Positions 25,815 to 34,650 are shown, counted from the stretch's first letter. The stretch: 64,000 nucleotides of DNA from Viridibacterium curvum (GCF_039544165.1 NZ_BAABLD010000008.1:1054001-1118000); one strand, 5' to 3'. Translations and numbers: made by a program. The notes: generated from the letters alone by a model not told the origin.

Positions 25815-26408
25815 TCACTCTCTCGGCAGGCCTGCCCGTTCTCCCCGCGGGGGCTGGCAGGCTCGTCCTGCAGGCTCATGCGCGTGTGGCGCTGCCGGCA
25901 TGGGTGGCGGTACGAGAGCTTCGTCGAGTGCCTTGCGCTGTTCGGCGCTCAGCAAGGCACGCACGCGTACTGCGGTGCCTACGCGTAGTACATCCAGCTC
26001 CGCCTGCTGCATGGCGGCCTCGTCCGCCAGCTTGCGCAGGCGGGTGGCATCAAGGGTATCGGCACGGCCAAGCTGCATCATCTCTTGGCGCAGGGCGTGC
26101 AGCGCCTTCTCGCGCTGGCGGCGCAGCGGAGCCTGTTCGTGCAGCAGGGTGAAGATACGATCTTCCTGTTCGGCACTGAGCTGTAGACGCATCAGCTCCG
26201 GTGGCAGGCCGGGTGACATGCTCTCGGGCATGAACATCGGCGGGGGCGGTAGCATGGCGTGGGCCGGCGCGGGCTTGCCGTGTGGCGGCAGCGGACGCTG
26301 TGCGGCCTGGGCGTTTACGCTGCCAAGCAGCAATGCGCCCAGCAGGAAGCTGCAGAGGGGCGTTGCAGCGCGGCCCTTGAGGGTGGTGCTTGTGGTCTGG
26401 TGGTTCAT
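25815..26408 (-). CDS. Spy/CpxP-like periplasmic protein
   Basis: A 197-residue protein with a signal peptide ending AQAAQ (about 36). Its core is the LTxxQ-like helical unit of Spy/CpxP/heavy-metal resistance proteins: MRLQLSAEQEDRIFTLLHEQ and a second repeat VRALLSAEQRKALDEAL. Spy and CpxP bind unfolded proteins and inhibit CpxA. A PPPPMF stretch occurs after the signal peptide. It is transcribed divergently from cpxR across a region with five GTAAA elements. The ATG at 26408 has AAGGAG in front; the open frame extends far upstream but without coding signs. Confidence 0.87.
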   Translation of the reverse strand: MNHQTTSTTLKGRAATPLCSFLLGALLLGSVNAQAAQRPLPPHGKPAPAHAMLPPPPMFMPESMSPGLPPELMRLQLSAEQEDRIFTLLHEQAPLRRQREKALHALRQEMMQLGRADTLDATRLRKLADEAAMQQAELDVLRVGTAVRVRALLSAEQRKALDEALVPPPMPAAPHAHEPAGRACQPPRGERAGLPRE

Positions 26409-26454
26409 GTGCGCTCCTTCGTTCAATGTGGAGCGCAGTGTGCGAGCTGGCGTG

Positions 26455-26479
26455 GTAAAGGGCGTGCAAGCAGGGTAAA
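26455..26479 (+). promoter_or_regulatory. Additional GTAAA half-sites near the spy-like gene
   Basis: GTAAA at 26455-26459 and 26475-26479, spaced exactly 20 bases (two helical turns), nearer the divergent spy-like gene than the triple box at 26499. They may extend a CpxR binding array; weaker than the 10-base-spaced sites. Confidence 0.4.
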
Positions 26480-26498
26480 GAGCGGTTACGCCCGGCTT

Positions 26499-26523
26499 GT
26501 AAAGAAGCGTAAATGGCCGTAAA
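26499..26523 (+). promoter_or_regulatory. Triple CpxR box between spy-like gene and cpxR
   Basis: GTAAA occurs at 26499, 26509 and 26519, each 10 bases apart, giving two overlapping perfect GTAAA-N5-GTAAA sites. This is the CpxR consensus and lies 75 bases before the cpxR start and 91 bases before the spy-like start, suiting autoregulation and activation of the divergent gene. Confidence 0.8.
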
Positions 26524-26597
26524 ACAGAGCGACTTTTCCAGGCTCCGAAAGCGCGCTCGCTACCATGGCTCCTCCTGTTGCTTCCAGTTCGAGAACC

Positions 26598-27284
26598 ATG
26601 TTTCCTCGTGTGCTGTTGATTGATGATGATGCCGATCTCGTTGGCATGCTGAAAGAATATCTTGAAGGCGATGGCTTTGAAGTCGATGTGGCGCCCGATG
26701 GCGAGCAGGGCGTGCAGGCCGCACTCACCGGCCGCTACGTTCTGGCGGTGCTCGACGTGATGATGCCGGGCATGAGTGGCATCGAAGCGCTGACACGCAT
26801 CCGTGCCGGCAGCGCGATGCCCGTACTGATGCTTACCGCACGTGGTGACGACACTGACAAGGTGGTGGGCCTGGAGCTGGGGGCAGACGATTATGTGCCC
26901 AAGCCCTGTACGCCGCGCGAACTGTCGGCGCGCATCCGCGCCATCCTGCGGCGCGTCGGTGTCGGTGCGCAACAGCTGTCTAACGGCCCCATCGTGGTCG
27001 GCGAGCTCAGCGTGTGGCCCGAGCAGCGCCGCGCGGAGTGGAGCGGGCGTAGCCTGGAGCTCACCAGTACCGAGTTCAACCTGCTCGAAGTACTGGCACG
27101 CAACGCCGGGCAGCCGGTGAGCAAGGCCGACCTCTCGCAGAAGGCATTGGGGCGTCCGCTGGCACGTTTTGATCGCAGCATCGACGTGCACATGAGCAGC
27201 ATCCGCCACAAGATCGGTTTGTTGCCTGATGGGCGCTCGTGCATCCAGACCGTCTACCGCAAGGGCTACCAGCTGATCCGATGA
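26598..27284 (+). CDS. cpxR: Response regulator CpxR
   Basis: An OmpR-type regulator, 228 residues. The receiver has the acidic pair at Asp9-Asp11, the phospho-acceptor Asp53 in LAVLDVMMPG, Thr in MLTARG and Lys in YVPKPCTP. The winged helix has FNLLEVLARNAGQPVSKADL then LSQKALGRPLARFDRSIDVH, a pattern close to enterobacterial CpxR (LSQ..LG..L..FDR.ID.H). The presence of GTAAA-N5-GTAAA boxes and a Spy/CpxP-like neighbour supports the name. The ATG at 26598 was preferred over 26565 because it starts the receiver domain directly. Confidence 0.88.
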   Translation: MFPRVLLIDDDADLVGMLKEYLEGDGFEVDVAPDGEQGVQAALTGRYVLAVLDVMMPGMSGIEALTRIRAGSAMPVLMLTARGDDTDKVVGLELGADDYVPKPCTPRELSARIRAILRRVGVGAQQLSNGPIVVGELSVWPEQRRAEWSGRSLELTSTEFNLLEVLARNAGQPVSKADLSQKALGRPLARFDRSIDVHMSSIRHKIGLLPDGRSCIQTVYRKGYQLIR

Positions 27285-28495
27285 GCGAGCCGTCTCTTCC
27301 CTTGCGTCGCTCCACTCTCGGTCTGCTGTTTGTACGACTGTTCCTGATCCTGCTCGCCGCCCAGCTCCTCGCAGTACTTGGCGTGAGCTTTATGTTCAGC
27401 TTGCAGAGTCACAAGCGCGAAGACTTCCAGCGTGGCATCTTGTCGTTGCCGGGCATGCCGCCGCCGATGTTCGACAACGATGGTCGGCCCGTGTTTCGCG
27501 GCCCGCCACCGGGAGCGCCCGGTCGGCCCCCGCACGATGCGGGCCCGCCGGGTGGCCCATCCGATGAGCCGGGCTTCAGCTTCCTCCCCAGGATCCCCTT
27601 CGTCCCGGTGTTGTCTGGTGTTGTGGTGAGCTTTCTCTTCGCCGCCTTGCTGGCCTGGTACATCGCCAAGCCAGTGCGTCGCATGCAGCAGGCGTTTGCA
27701 GCCTTGTCGCACGGCGACCTGTCGGTGCGTCTTGGTGAGGGCATGGGACGAGGGCGCGATGAGCTGGCTTTGCTGAGCCGCGACTTCGACAGCATGGCCG
27801 CGCAGCTGCAGGCTTTGGTGGATGGTCAGCGGCGGCTGTTTCACGACATCTCGCACGAATTGCGTTCGCCGCTGGCGCGCATTCAGGCGGCCATTGGCCT
27901 GGCGCGCCAGCAGCCCGAACGCGCCGAGCAGACGCTGCAGCGCATCGAGCGCGAATCGGTGCGCATGGACAAGCTGATTGCCGAGCTGCTGACATTGGCC
28001 CGGCTCGAAGCTGGTGGGCAGACGCTGCAAGGTTCTCCGGTCGTGCTGATCGAGTTGCTGACCGATCTGGTAGAGGACGCGCAGCTGGAGGCTGCGGCGC
28101 GATCATGCCGAGTGAGTATGGAGCCTGGCGTGCCGGTGCAGGTGCAGGGCGATGCAGAGCTGTTGCGCAGCGCGATGGAGAACATTGTCCGCAATGCCGT
28201 GAAGCATGCACCGCAGGGCAGCGTCGTGCGCATCGATCTGCAGTTCGGTGCCGCGGGCTGGGTCGACGTGACGGTGACCGATCAGGGACGGGGCGTGCCG
28301 CCCGAAGCGCTCACCGCGATCTTCAAGCCTTTCTTCCGCAGCGGGGCACAAGGCGGTGATGGTCACGGGCTGGGGCTGGCCATCACGCAGCGCATCATTG
28401 CCATGCATGGCGGCAAGGTGTGGGCAGAGAACCTGCGCGAAGGCGGCTTCGCGGTGCATGTGAGCTTGCCGGAACTGCGGATTGCGGCGCCCTGA
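27281..28495 (+). CDS. cpxA: Sensor histidine kinase CpxA-like
   Basis: A 404-residue inner-membrane kinase. Membrane segments at about 14-37 and 106-128 enclose a short, Pro/Gly-rich periplasmic part (about 40-104) with MPPPMFDND and a run of PPG units rather than the PAS-like sensor of enterobacterial CpxA. HAMP follows, then His192 in FHDISHELRSPLARIQ as phosphorylation site, the N-box NIVRNAVKHAP, and ATP-binding DQGRGVP and GHGLGLAI. ATGA overlap with cpxR couples translation. Partner assignment is firm; the stimulus is unknown. Confidence 0.88.
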   Translation: MSEPSLPLRRSTLGLLFVRLFLILLAAQLLAVLGVSFMFSLQSHKREDFQRGILSLPGMPPPMFDNDGRPVFRGPPPGAPGRPPHDAGPPGGPSDEPGFSFLPRIPFVPVLSGVVVSFLFAALLAWYIAKPVRRMQQAFAALSHGDLSVRLGEGMGRGRDELALLSRDFDSMAAQLQALVDGQRRLFHDISHELRSPLARIQAAIGLARQQPERAEQTLQRIERESVRMDKLIAELLTLARLEAGGQTLQGSPVVLIELLTDLVEDAQLEAAARSCRVSMEPGVPVQVQGDAELLRSAMENIVRNAVKHAPQGSVVRIDLQFGAAGWVDVTVTDQGRGVPPEALTAIFKPFFRSGAQGGDGHGLGLAITQRIIAMHGGKVWAENLREGGFAVHVSLPELRIAAP

Positions 28496-28510
28496 GCGCA
28501 GGGGTTTGGC

Positions 28511-29005
28511 TCAGGCGGCTTGCTGGCGGTTGAGGCGCAGCCAGGTGGCCTGTAGCACGCGTGCGTCGCTGCTGGCTCGGTGACGGTTGAGCTGCAATTC
28601 GCGTTCGACAATGGCACGCGTGGCATTCCACTGATCGGCATCGTGCTCGGTCATCAGGGTGACGAGGTGTTCGAGGCGGAAGCTCGGTACCATTCCGGCC
28701 TCGTCGTAGAGCACGGACATCCAGGTGTAGTCGTGTGACCAGGCATCCGAATACACCGTCAAGCCGCGCAGCGCCTGATTCAGCGCGGTAGCCACATCGA
28801 CGATGGGTTTGCCGTGCAGCAGCAGGGTGTCACGGGTGATGCCATGCACGCCCTCCGCTCGGCTGTCCCAATGCGTCCATCGCTCGACGGGGCGGATCAG
28901 CATGCATTCGCTGCGCCCATCAGGCAGCACGAAGCCCACCTCGATCGGGTAGCTGCCTTTGCCGAAACCGGAGGCTTCGATGTCGATGATGGCGGGGGGG
29001 CTCAT
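28511..29005 (-). CDS. DEDDh 3'-5' exonuclease family protein
   Basis: A 164-residue DnaQ-like fold. DIEASGFG supplies the first Asp and Glu, SHDYTW the second-motif Asp and HRASSDARVL the final His and Asp, so the DEDDh metal-binding set is intact. The protein is a single exonuclease domain; whether it acts on DNA or RNA is unknown. It converges with cpxA (15 bases between stops). Confidence 0.8.
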   Translation of the reverse strand: MSPPAIIDIEASGFGKGSYPIEVGFVLPDGRSECMLIRPVERWTHWDSRAEGVHGITRDTLLLHGKPIVDVATALNQALRGLTVYSDAWSHDYTWMSVLYDEAGMVPSFRLEHLVTLMTEHDADQWNATRAIVERELQLNRHRASSDARVLQATWLRLNRQQAA

Positions 29006-29051
29006 TGACCGATTCTACGGCGCAACGCGTTGCAGCATTGAGGGCTTTCTC

Positions 29052-29071
29052 CATATGAGCCCCATATGAGC
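29052..29071. repeat. Short direct repeat upstream of rlmI
   Basis: CATATGAGC occurs twice at an 11-base period (29052-29071) between the exonuclease and rlmI starts. One turn apart, it could be a protein-binding site; no regulator is suggested. Confidence 0.35.
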
Positions 29072-29144
29072 TTTATCCCCGCTGTGGATTGAGAGGGTTT
29101 TCCGCTACGATGGCCGCCCGATTTGTCCGAAGTGCGGTGCAGCA

Positions 29145-30335
29145 ATGGCCCAGTTGATACTCAAAGACGGCAAGGAGCGCTCCGTCATGCGCCGTCATCC
29201 GTGGATATTCGCGGGCTCGGTCGATCGCCTCGAAGGGCGTGCGCGTCGCGGCGATACCGTCGAAGTGCTCACTGCAGGTGGCGGTTGGCTGGGAAGGGCG
29301 GCGTATTCGCCAGACTCGTCGATCCGTGCGCGCATGTGGAATTTCGACCCCGCCGAGAGCATTGACCACGGATTCTTCAAACGCCGCGTCGCGGCCAGCG
29401 TCGCCCGTCGCAAGGCGCATCCCCTGCTCGCCGGGCAGGATGGCGTGCGCCTGATCCACGGTGAATCGGATGGCCTGCCGGGCGTCATTGCTGACCGCTT
29501 CGGTGACGTCGTTGTCGTGCAGCTCACCAGTGCCGGTGCAGACAAGTGGCGTGACGCCATCGTTGGGGCACTGGCGCTCGCCACAGGCTGCAAGGCCGTC
29601 TACGAGCGCTCGGACTCCGACGTGCGCGGCATGGAAGGCCTTGAGCCGCAGACCGGTCTTGCCCACGGCGCGCTGCCCGCAGGCCCGCTCACCATCGATG
29701 AGAACGGCATACGCATGGAAGTCGATTACGTCGGCGGCCACAAGACCGGTTTTTACCTCGACCAGCGCGACAATCGTCTGCTCACGCGCACCCTCGCGGC
29801 CGGTCGCAGCGTGCTCAACTGCTTCTGCTACACCGGTGGCTTTTCGCTGCAGGCGCTGGCTGGCGGCGCAGCCAGCACCCTGTCGATTGATTCGTCCGGG
29901 CCGGCGCTCGATACCGCGCGCCGCAATCTCGCGCTCAATCCGCAACTCGACGCGAGTCGCGCGGAATGGATGCAGGCTGACGTGTTCGACGCGCTGCGCG
30001 AGCTGCGTACGGCTGGCCGCAAGTTCGACCTCATCATCCTCGACCCGCCCAAGTTCGCACCCTCGGCCGCACATGCCCAGCGTGCGTCGCGCGCCTACAA
30101 GGACATCAACCTGCAAGGCCTGCGCCTGCTCAACCCGGGTGGCTTGCTGATGACCTATTCGTGCAGCGGCGGCATTGGCGGCGAATTGTTCCAGAGCATC
30201 GTTGCTGGTGCGGCGAGCGATGCGGGTGTCGATGCACGCATCATCCACCGCCTCAGCGCTGCGGCCGATCACCCGATTGGTCTGGCTGTACCTGAGGGGG
30301 AGTACCTCAAGGGTCTGGCCTGTCAGATCGGTTGA
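29145..30335 (+). CDS. rlmI: 23S rRNA (cytosine-C5)-methyltransferase RlmI family
   Basis: A 396-residue class I SAM-dependent methyltransferase with an N-terminal PUA domain (about 1-75, ERSVMRRHPWIFAGSV). The SAM-binding motif I is LNCFCYTGGFSL, and motif IV is LDPPKFAPS. YTSC-like TYSCSGG carries the catalytic Cys position. RlmI makes m5C1962 in E. coli 23S rRNA. The match is family level; exact rRNA target is inferred. Confidence 0.92.
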   Translation: MAQLILKDGKERSVMRRHPWIFAGSVDRLEGRARRGDTVEVLTAGGGWLGRAAYSPDSSIRARMWNFDPAESIDHGFFKRRVAASVARRKAHPLLAGQDGVRLIHGESDGLPGVIADRFGDVVVVQLTSAGADKWRDAIVGALALATGCKAVYERSDSDVRGMEGLEPQTGLAHGALPAGPLTIDENGIRMEVDYVGGHKTGFYLDQRDNRLLTRTLAAGRSVLNCFCYTGGFSLQALAGGAASTLSIDSSGPALDTARRNLALNPQLDASRAEWMQADVFDALRELRTAGRKFDLIILDPPKFAPSAAHAQRASRAYKDINLQGLRLLNPGGLLMTYSCSGGIGGELFQSIVAGAASDAGVDARIIHRLSAAADHPIGLAVPEGEYLKGLACQIG

Positions 30336-31121
30336 TCACCAACTTGCCGCGAGCATCAGGCTGGCGGTCCAGCGGTGCGTTTCGGGTTGGGCGATGCTGC
30401 CGTTGAGCACGCCATTGCGGTACCAGGGGACGTCGGCGCTGCGCGCGATGTCGAAATACTCGAAGCCCGGTTGCAACGCGAACGAGACCTTGCCGGCCCG
30501 TGTAACGGGCAGCAGGGCTTCGAAGCGGTAACCGCGCAGTCGGCCGCCTTCAAAGCTGTTGTAGTCGATGTATCCGGCCGACTCGACGCTCTGCCGGCTG
30601 CTGAAGCTGCGCAGCCACAATGCGGATACCTGCCATGGCCCACGCTTCCCATCGTGACGCCAGCCCAGACCAGCCGCCAACCAGCGGAAGCGGTATCGCT
30701 CGGTCAGTCCGCGCACACTGCCCACCCCCTGGATGTCGCGGTAGCGATCTTCCTGCTCGACGCCCAGCAAGGCCTCCAGTTCTGCGTAGCTGCGTAGTGC
30801 CGCGATGAAGCCTGTACGTGTCTCGCGATAGCGCGTTTCGGAGCTGACAGAGGTGCCGGCAGAAGTCTTGCCGTCGTAATGCAATTCGCCACGGGCGTGG
30901 CGCAGCGCGAACTGCACGCGCAGGCGTTCGGCGGTCAATTCAAGCGCGGCATTGATCAGGGGCAGGCGGCCGTGTTCGGTCAGCAGGTGGTTGTCCTGCG
31001 TACCGAACTCCTGCACGTTTTCGCGTTGCAGACCGAGGCTGATGTGGCCCCCAAAGTCCACGTCGGCGTGACAGGCAAGTGGCAATAATCCGAGCAGGGA
31101 GGCAATGAATGGAATGCGCAT
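30336..31121 (-). CDS. Putative outer-membrane beta-barrel protein
   Basis: A 261-residue exported protein with a signal peptide (cut after CHA at about 19). The rest alternates short amphipathic strands (e.g. RLRVQFALRHARGEL, FRWLAAGLGWRHDGK, KVSFALQPGFEYF), and ends in an aromatic residue (LMLAASW), the C-terminal signature recognised by the BAM machinery. No specific porin family is recognised. It is convergent with rlmI, stop against stop. Confidence 0.7.
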   Translation of the reverse strand: MRIPFIASLLGLLPLACHADVDFGGHISLGLQRENVQEFGTQDNHLLTEHGRLPLINAALELTAERLRVQFALRHARGELHYDGKTSAGTSVSSETRYRETRTGFIAALRSYAELEALLGVEQEDRYRDIQGVGSVRGLTERYRFRWLAAGLGWRHDGKRGPWQVSALWLRSFSSRQSVESAGYIDYNSFEGGRLRGYRFEALLPVTRAGKVSFALQPGFEYFDIARSADVPWYRNGVLNGSIAQPETHRWTASLMLAASW

Positions 31122-31136
31122 GGGATTCTTCCGTCA

Positions 31137-31166
31137 TGAAAAAGGCCCCCTGCCGGGAGCCTTTCT
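31137..31166 (-). terminator. Terminator for the serine/glycine-rich lipoprotein gene
   Basis: An imperfect stem around AAAGGCCCCC and GGGAGCCTTT (31141-31164). Read on the minus strand it is followed by CCTTTTTC, the T-run expected for the lipoprotein gene that ends at 31191. Confidence 0.55.
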
Positions 31167-31190
31167 CTGTTGCCACGCTGGGTTCAGCAC

Positions 31191-32213
31191 TCAGCTCTTG
31201 AGCGCCGCCACCGTCGTGGACTTTGTTGATTCGATGACGCCATCGCCGTTGGCATCCAGCTCCAGCTTGACGGCGCCGCTACCCAGGAAGGTGATGTACA
31301 GGATGCCGGACTTACCGGTGATCTTGAGTTTGCCGGACTGGACAATCTTTGCGCTGTTGGTCACCAGCGGCGTCACGGCCGTGATGTTGATGCCGAAAGC
31401 GTTGCTGCCAACTGTTGCAGACACACCCATGCTCAATGGCGTGAAAGTCGTTGTTGTGCCATCGGACGATACCTGTGAGGTCACATTGATATTGCTGTAC
31501 GCAAGCCCCATGTTGAAACTCGACGTGCTGATCGCGATATTGATGTTGCCGTTCGTAACCGCATAGGTAACAGCAATCGAGTTGGTGGCGAGCGAAAAGC
31601 TGCCGGACATGGTGACCGTGGTGCTACCCGACTGCATCTTCAGCGCGGAGTAAGTGTAGTTAACCGCCATGGTGCTGCTCGACTTGGCGGTCACAACGCC
31701 AGACATTGTGCCGTTGTAGATCGTCCCGTCACTCTCCTTGCAGTTGAAGTGCGTGAAGGTTGCCGAGTCGCCGACGCTGAGCACCAGGCTGCTGATGTAG
31801 GTATCCGTTTCGGTGTAGTAGCCACCGCCCGGGCAGGTGTAGGTCGAGGTGCTTGTTGTGCCGGTTACGCTTTCGACGCGGTTGGACAGGTTGGTACTGA
31901 TGCGCTGCGCGAACAGTCGAGCGGCAGCGTAGGGATCCGGCAAAGCGTCCGACTGTGCGCCGCTGATTTCAACGCCAACGATGGCGTCACCGCCAGTAGC
32001 CACGTAGTTGTCCGCAATCCCCGCGCCCAGGCTGGCGGACTGCACACCGACGGCTGCAACGCTGTCCTGGTTGCTGGCAGTGATTGTTGTGGAATCGCTG
32101 GCTGTGGCGGTGGTGCCACCGCTGCTCCCGCCTCCGCCTCCACCCCCGCCGCAAGCGGTGATACCCAGCACGACTGCCAACACAGTCAGACGCGCGTACG
32201 CGTGTTTCCCCAT
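31191..32213 (-). CDS. Polyglycine-start lipoprotein, function unknown
   Basis: A 340-residue secreted protein. The signal peptide ends in a lipobox (LGITAC, Cys21) followed by eight glycines. The mature part is low in charge, Ser/Thr-rich, and rich in predicted beta strands (VVTAKSSSTMAVNYTYSAL, NGNINIAISTSSFN) ending KLELDANGDGVIE. Poly-Gly after the lipid Cys is typical of surface lipoproteins of betaproteobacteria. No family recognised. GGAGGGA is 5 bases before the ATG at 32213. Confidence 0.75.
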   Translation of the reverse strand: MGKHAYARLTVLAVVLGITACGGGGGGGGSSGGTTATASDSTTITASNQDSVAAVGVQSASLGAGIADNYVATGGDAIVGVEISGAQSDALPDPYAAARLFAQRISTNLSNRVESVTGTTSTSTYTCPGGGYYTETDTYISSLVLSVGDSATFTHFNCKESDGTIYNGTMSGVVTAKSSSTMAVNYTYSALKMQSGSTTVTMSGSFSLATNSIAVTYAVTNGNINIAISTSSFNMGLAYSNINVTSQVSSDGTTTTFTPLSMGVSATVGSNAFGINITAVTPLVTNSAKIVQSGKLKITGKSGILYITFLGSGAVKLELDANGDGVIESTKSTTVAALKS

Positions 32214-32370
32214 GACTTCCCTCCGGTACCTGATTCTTGTCAGCTGGCGCTCGGGCACCAGTCGGCTGGCAGGTTAGCAGAGGGGAAACGCTTCGGCTTA
32301 ACAGGATTTTGCATTTCCTGATCTGGCGCAGGTCATGCGCCTTCAGAAAGCAGGCCTGCACTGGACGGCC

Positions 32371-32400
32371 GCGCCCCCTGCCCTGAAGGGCAGGGGGCGC
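32371..32400. other. Perfect 13-bp GC-rich hairpin after the LPS locus
   Basis: GCGCCCCCTGCCC / GGGCAGGGGGCGC with a TGAA loop, 35 bases beyond the stop of the first GT9 gene (minus strand). No T-run follows on either strand, so it may be a 3' stabiliser or a Rho-assisted stop. Confidence 0.5.
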
Positions 32401-32434
32401 GAATCAAGAGTCATGCGTTTTGCTGGCTGGAATT

Positions 32435-33433
32435 TCAGGCCTGGTGCACGGATGCGCAGGCCGCCAGAACTTCGTCGACTGAAATGCGGCTTGCATCTTC
32501 TGCTTCGCCCTGGAGTAACTTGTAGGGCACGCCCCAGGGATGCCAGCGCGCGGCGTCCGATTTGCCGAACAGGCACACGATGGGTTTGCCAAGTGCGGCG
32601 GCGAGGTGCATGTGGCCGCCGTCCGAGCAGACGAACTGGTCGCATAGCGACAGACCCGCGATGAGTTCGGCGAGGCTTTTCGTCGGGCAGGCAATGAGGG
32701 GGAGCTCGCGGCAAGCGTCGAGAATGCCGCGCGCCTTGCCGTCGTCGCCGGGGTGCAAGGGATTACTTTCGTCACCCGGCGACCAGAACAGCAGGAAACG
32801 CGTGTCCGGCTGGCTGTCGTGCAGACGCTGCACGAGTTCGATGAAGCGTTCGGCGGGCCAGCGCTGCGAGGGCTTGCGCGAGCTGATGTGCAGGCCTATG
32901 ACCCGGGCATTCTCGGGCAGATTGTCGAGCAGTTGTGTGCGCAGTGTGTCCTGCAGGCTGGCATCGACCTGCATGCGGGCAGGGCCTGGTTTGGGTGCGA
33001 TGTCCAGCGCACGCAGGATGTTCGCTGTGCGTTCGACTTCGTGCAGGGCAGCGGGGTCGGGCTGAACGTCGTCCTGCGCGACGACGCGGGCAGCGCCAAC
33101 AAGCCTTGCCATGCGACGCGCGCTGGCTTGTGTGCCGCTGGCAGGCAACAGCACGAGGTCGAGATCGGCGTGGCGCAGGCGCCACAGCACGCGCAGGCGG
33201 TCGATGAAAGCGCCGATGCGGCTCTCGCCATGCTGCAGGTGCTTGAGCTTGGTGTAGGTGTACACCGCGTCGAGATCGGGGTGGCCGCGCAATACCTCGG
33301 CGTTGTAGCGCGTCACAAGGGCGCCGATCCAGGCGTCAGGATGTTTCTGCCGCAGGCGCTGGATCATTGGCAGGGTGCAGACAAGATCGCCGATGTTGTC
33401 GCGACGGATGACGAGAATGCGGCGGGCTTTCAC
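32435..33433 (-). CDS. Glycosyltransferase family 9 (heptosyltransferase-like)
   Basis: A 332-residue LPS glycosyltransferase. It starts KARRILVIRRDNIGDLVCTLP, the ADP-heptosyltransferase N-terminal signature, and ends with CDQFVCSDGGHMHLAAALG, the nucleotide-sugar pocket. The chosen start is GTG at 33433 because it overlaps the stop of the O-antigen ligase gene as GTGA; the open frame upstream has no better start. It is the last gene of a three-gene unit on the minus strand. The sugar transferred is unknown. Confidence 0.88.
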   Translation of the reverse strand: MKARRILVIRRDNIGDLVCTLPMIQRLRQKHPDAWIGALVTRYNAEVLRGHPDLDAVYTYTKLKHLQHGESRIGAFIDRLRVLWRLRHADLDLVLLPASGTQASARRMARLVGAARVVAQDDVQPDPAALHEVERTANILRALDIAPKPGPARMQVDASLQDTLRTQLLDNLPENARVIGLHISSRKPSQRWPAERFIELVQRLHDSQPDTRFLLFWSPGDESNPLHPGDDGKARGILDACRELPLIACPTKSLAELIAGLSLCDQFVCSDGGHMHLAAALGKPIVCLFGKSDAARWHPWGVPYKLLQGEAEDASRISVDEVLAACASVHQA

Positions 33434-34650
33434 GTACGGATGTCCTTCTGCATGCCCAGACACAGCATGGCGAGCATGCCGTGCTCGTGGTGGAACGTCG
33501 TGTTGAAGAGGCCGCCGATGAAGACAATGGCAAAACCACCCAGACCGATGCCCCAGCGTTGCCAGTGCTCCGCCGCTGCGGCAGCGCTCGGCCGCTGACG
33601 GACCAGCAGGCATGACCACAGAGCGCCGAAGGCGATGAGAGTTCCCAGCCCCAGGGCACCGCGCTCGGCGAGGGTGTTGAAGTAGAGGCTGTGGGCGTGC
33701 AGGCGGTTGGTGTAGCGCGCAGGATTGAACGGTTCGCCGCGTTCGCCAAGCCATGCGGCAATTTGCGCGTGGTCGATCATTGGCAGGTTGCCGGGGCCGA
33801 CGCCCAGCAACGGTGCGTGGCGCCAGGTTTCGGTTGCAGTGCGCGCGGTTTCGGCGCGATAGGCCGTCACACTGCCACCTGCACTGAAATTGATGAGGGT
33901 TTTTTCGAGCATGTCCCTCTTGAGATACAGCACCGGTGTGCCGACGATTGCCGCAACGAGCAGCAGGCGCAGCCAGGGCAGTGGGCGTACGCGGTGATGC
34001 AGCCAGACGAAAGCCGCCGCAGCGAAGGCCAGGGTCAGCAAGGCTCCGCGGCTACCGAAGGCAAGCATGCTGGCGAGCAAGACGAGGCCGGTCAGTGCGG
34101 CGCCGAGCTGTTGTCGTTTGCTGAGTGCGCTGCGTTGCGGCAGATAACAAGCCAGTGCGACCATGACGATCCCGACCGCATACAGCGCGGAGTGATTGAC
34201 GTGGCCGACCGAGTTGAGTTGCAGGGCGATGCGTTTGGGGACTTGCCACAGGGTCCAATAGCCTTCGGCTAGCCCGGCCAGCGTTGCGGCGATGAGGCAC
34301 AGGGCGAGGGTCAAGGTCTGGCGTGAGCTCAGCGCCGTGCGCGATACGCACCAGCCGAGCACAAGGTAGCTGACGATGTCCCCCAGCTCCTTGGTGATGG
34401 GTTTGAAGAACGCGGTGGCGAAGCCTGACAGCAGTGCCGACGCCAGCATGGCTCCCAGACTCAGGTCGAGCAAGGAGATGGCCCCGCCCCACTGGCGCTG
34501 GCGCGCACTGTGCACGAACCAGGCGAGTACAAAGAGGCCCAGCGATATGTTCTTGGGTGCTTCGACCAGCGGCAGCACGATGGCGAACAAGCACAGCAGC
34601 ACGAATTCCGTGCGTGAAGCACTGCGCGGCGCGGGGGGCAGCAGGGTCAT
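33430..34650 (-). CDS. O-antigen ligase-like membrane protein, copy 2
   Basis: A 406-residue polytopic inner-membrane protein (about ten to twelve helices) of the O-antigen ligase/polymerase (Wzy_C) family. The conserved periplasmic stretch ends HAHSLYFNTLAERGALGLG, typical of WaaL-like ligases that join O-antigen to lipid A-core. It shares long stretches with its upstream neighbour (for instance both have VEAPKNI near residue 30 and VGHVNHSALYA near 170 and NTTxHHEHGML at the end), so it is a tandem duplicate. ATGA overlap with that neighbour. Confidence 0.85.
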   Translation of the reverse strand: MTLLPPAPRSASRTEFVLLCLFAIVLPLVEAPKNISLGLFVLAWFVHSARQRQWGGAISLLDLSLGAMLASALLSGFATAFFKPITKELGDIVSYLVLGWCVSRTALSSRQTLTLALCLIAATLAGLAEGYWTLWQVPKRIALQLNSVGHVNHSALYAVGIVMVALACYLPQRSALSKRQQLGAALTGLVLLASMLAFGSRGALLTLAFAAAAFVWLHHRVRPLPWLRLLLVAAIVGTPVLYLKRDMLEKTLINFSAGGSVTAYRAETARTATETWRHAPLLGVGPGNLPMIDHAQIAAWLGERGEPFNPARYTNRLHAHSLYFNTLAERGALGLGTLIAFGALWSCLLVRQRPSAAAAAEHWQRWGIGLGGFAIVFIGGLFNTTFHHEHGMLAMLCLGMQKDIRT

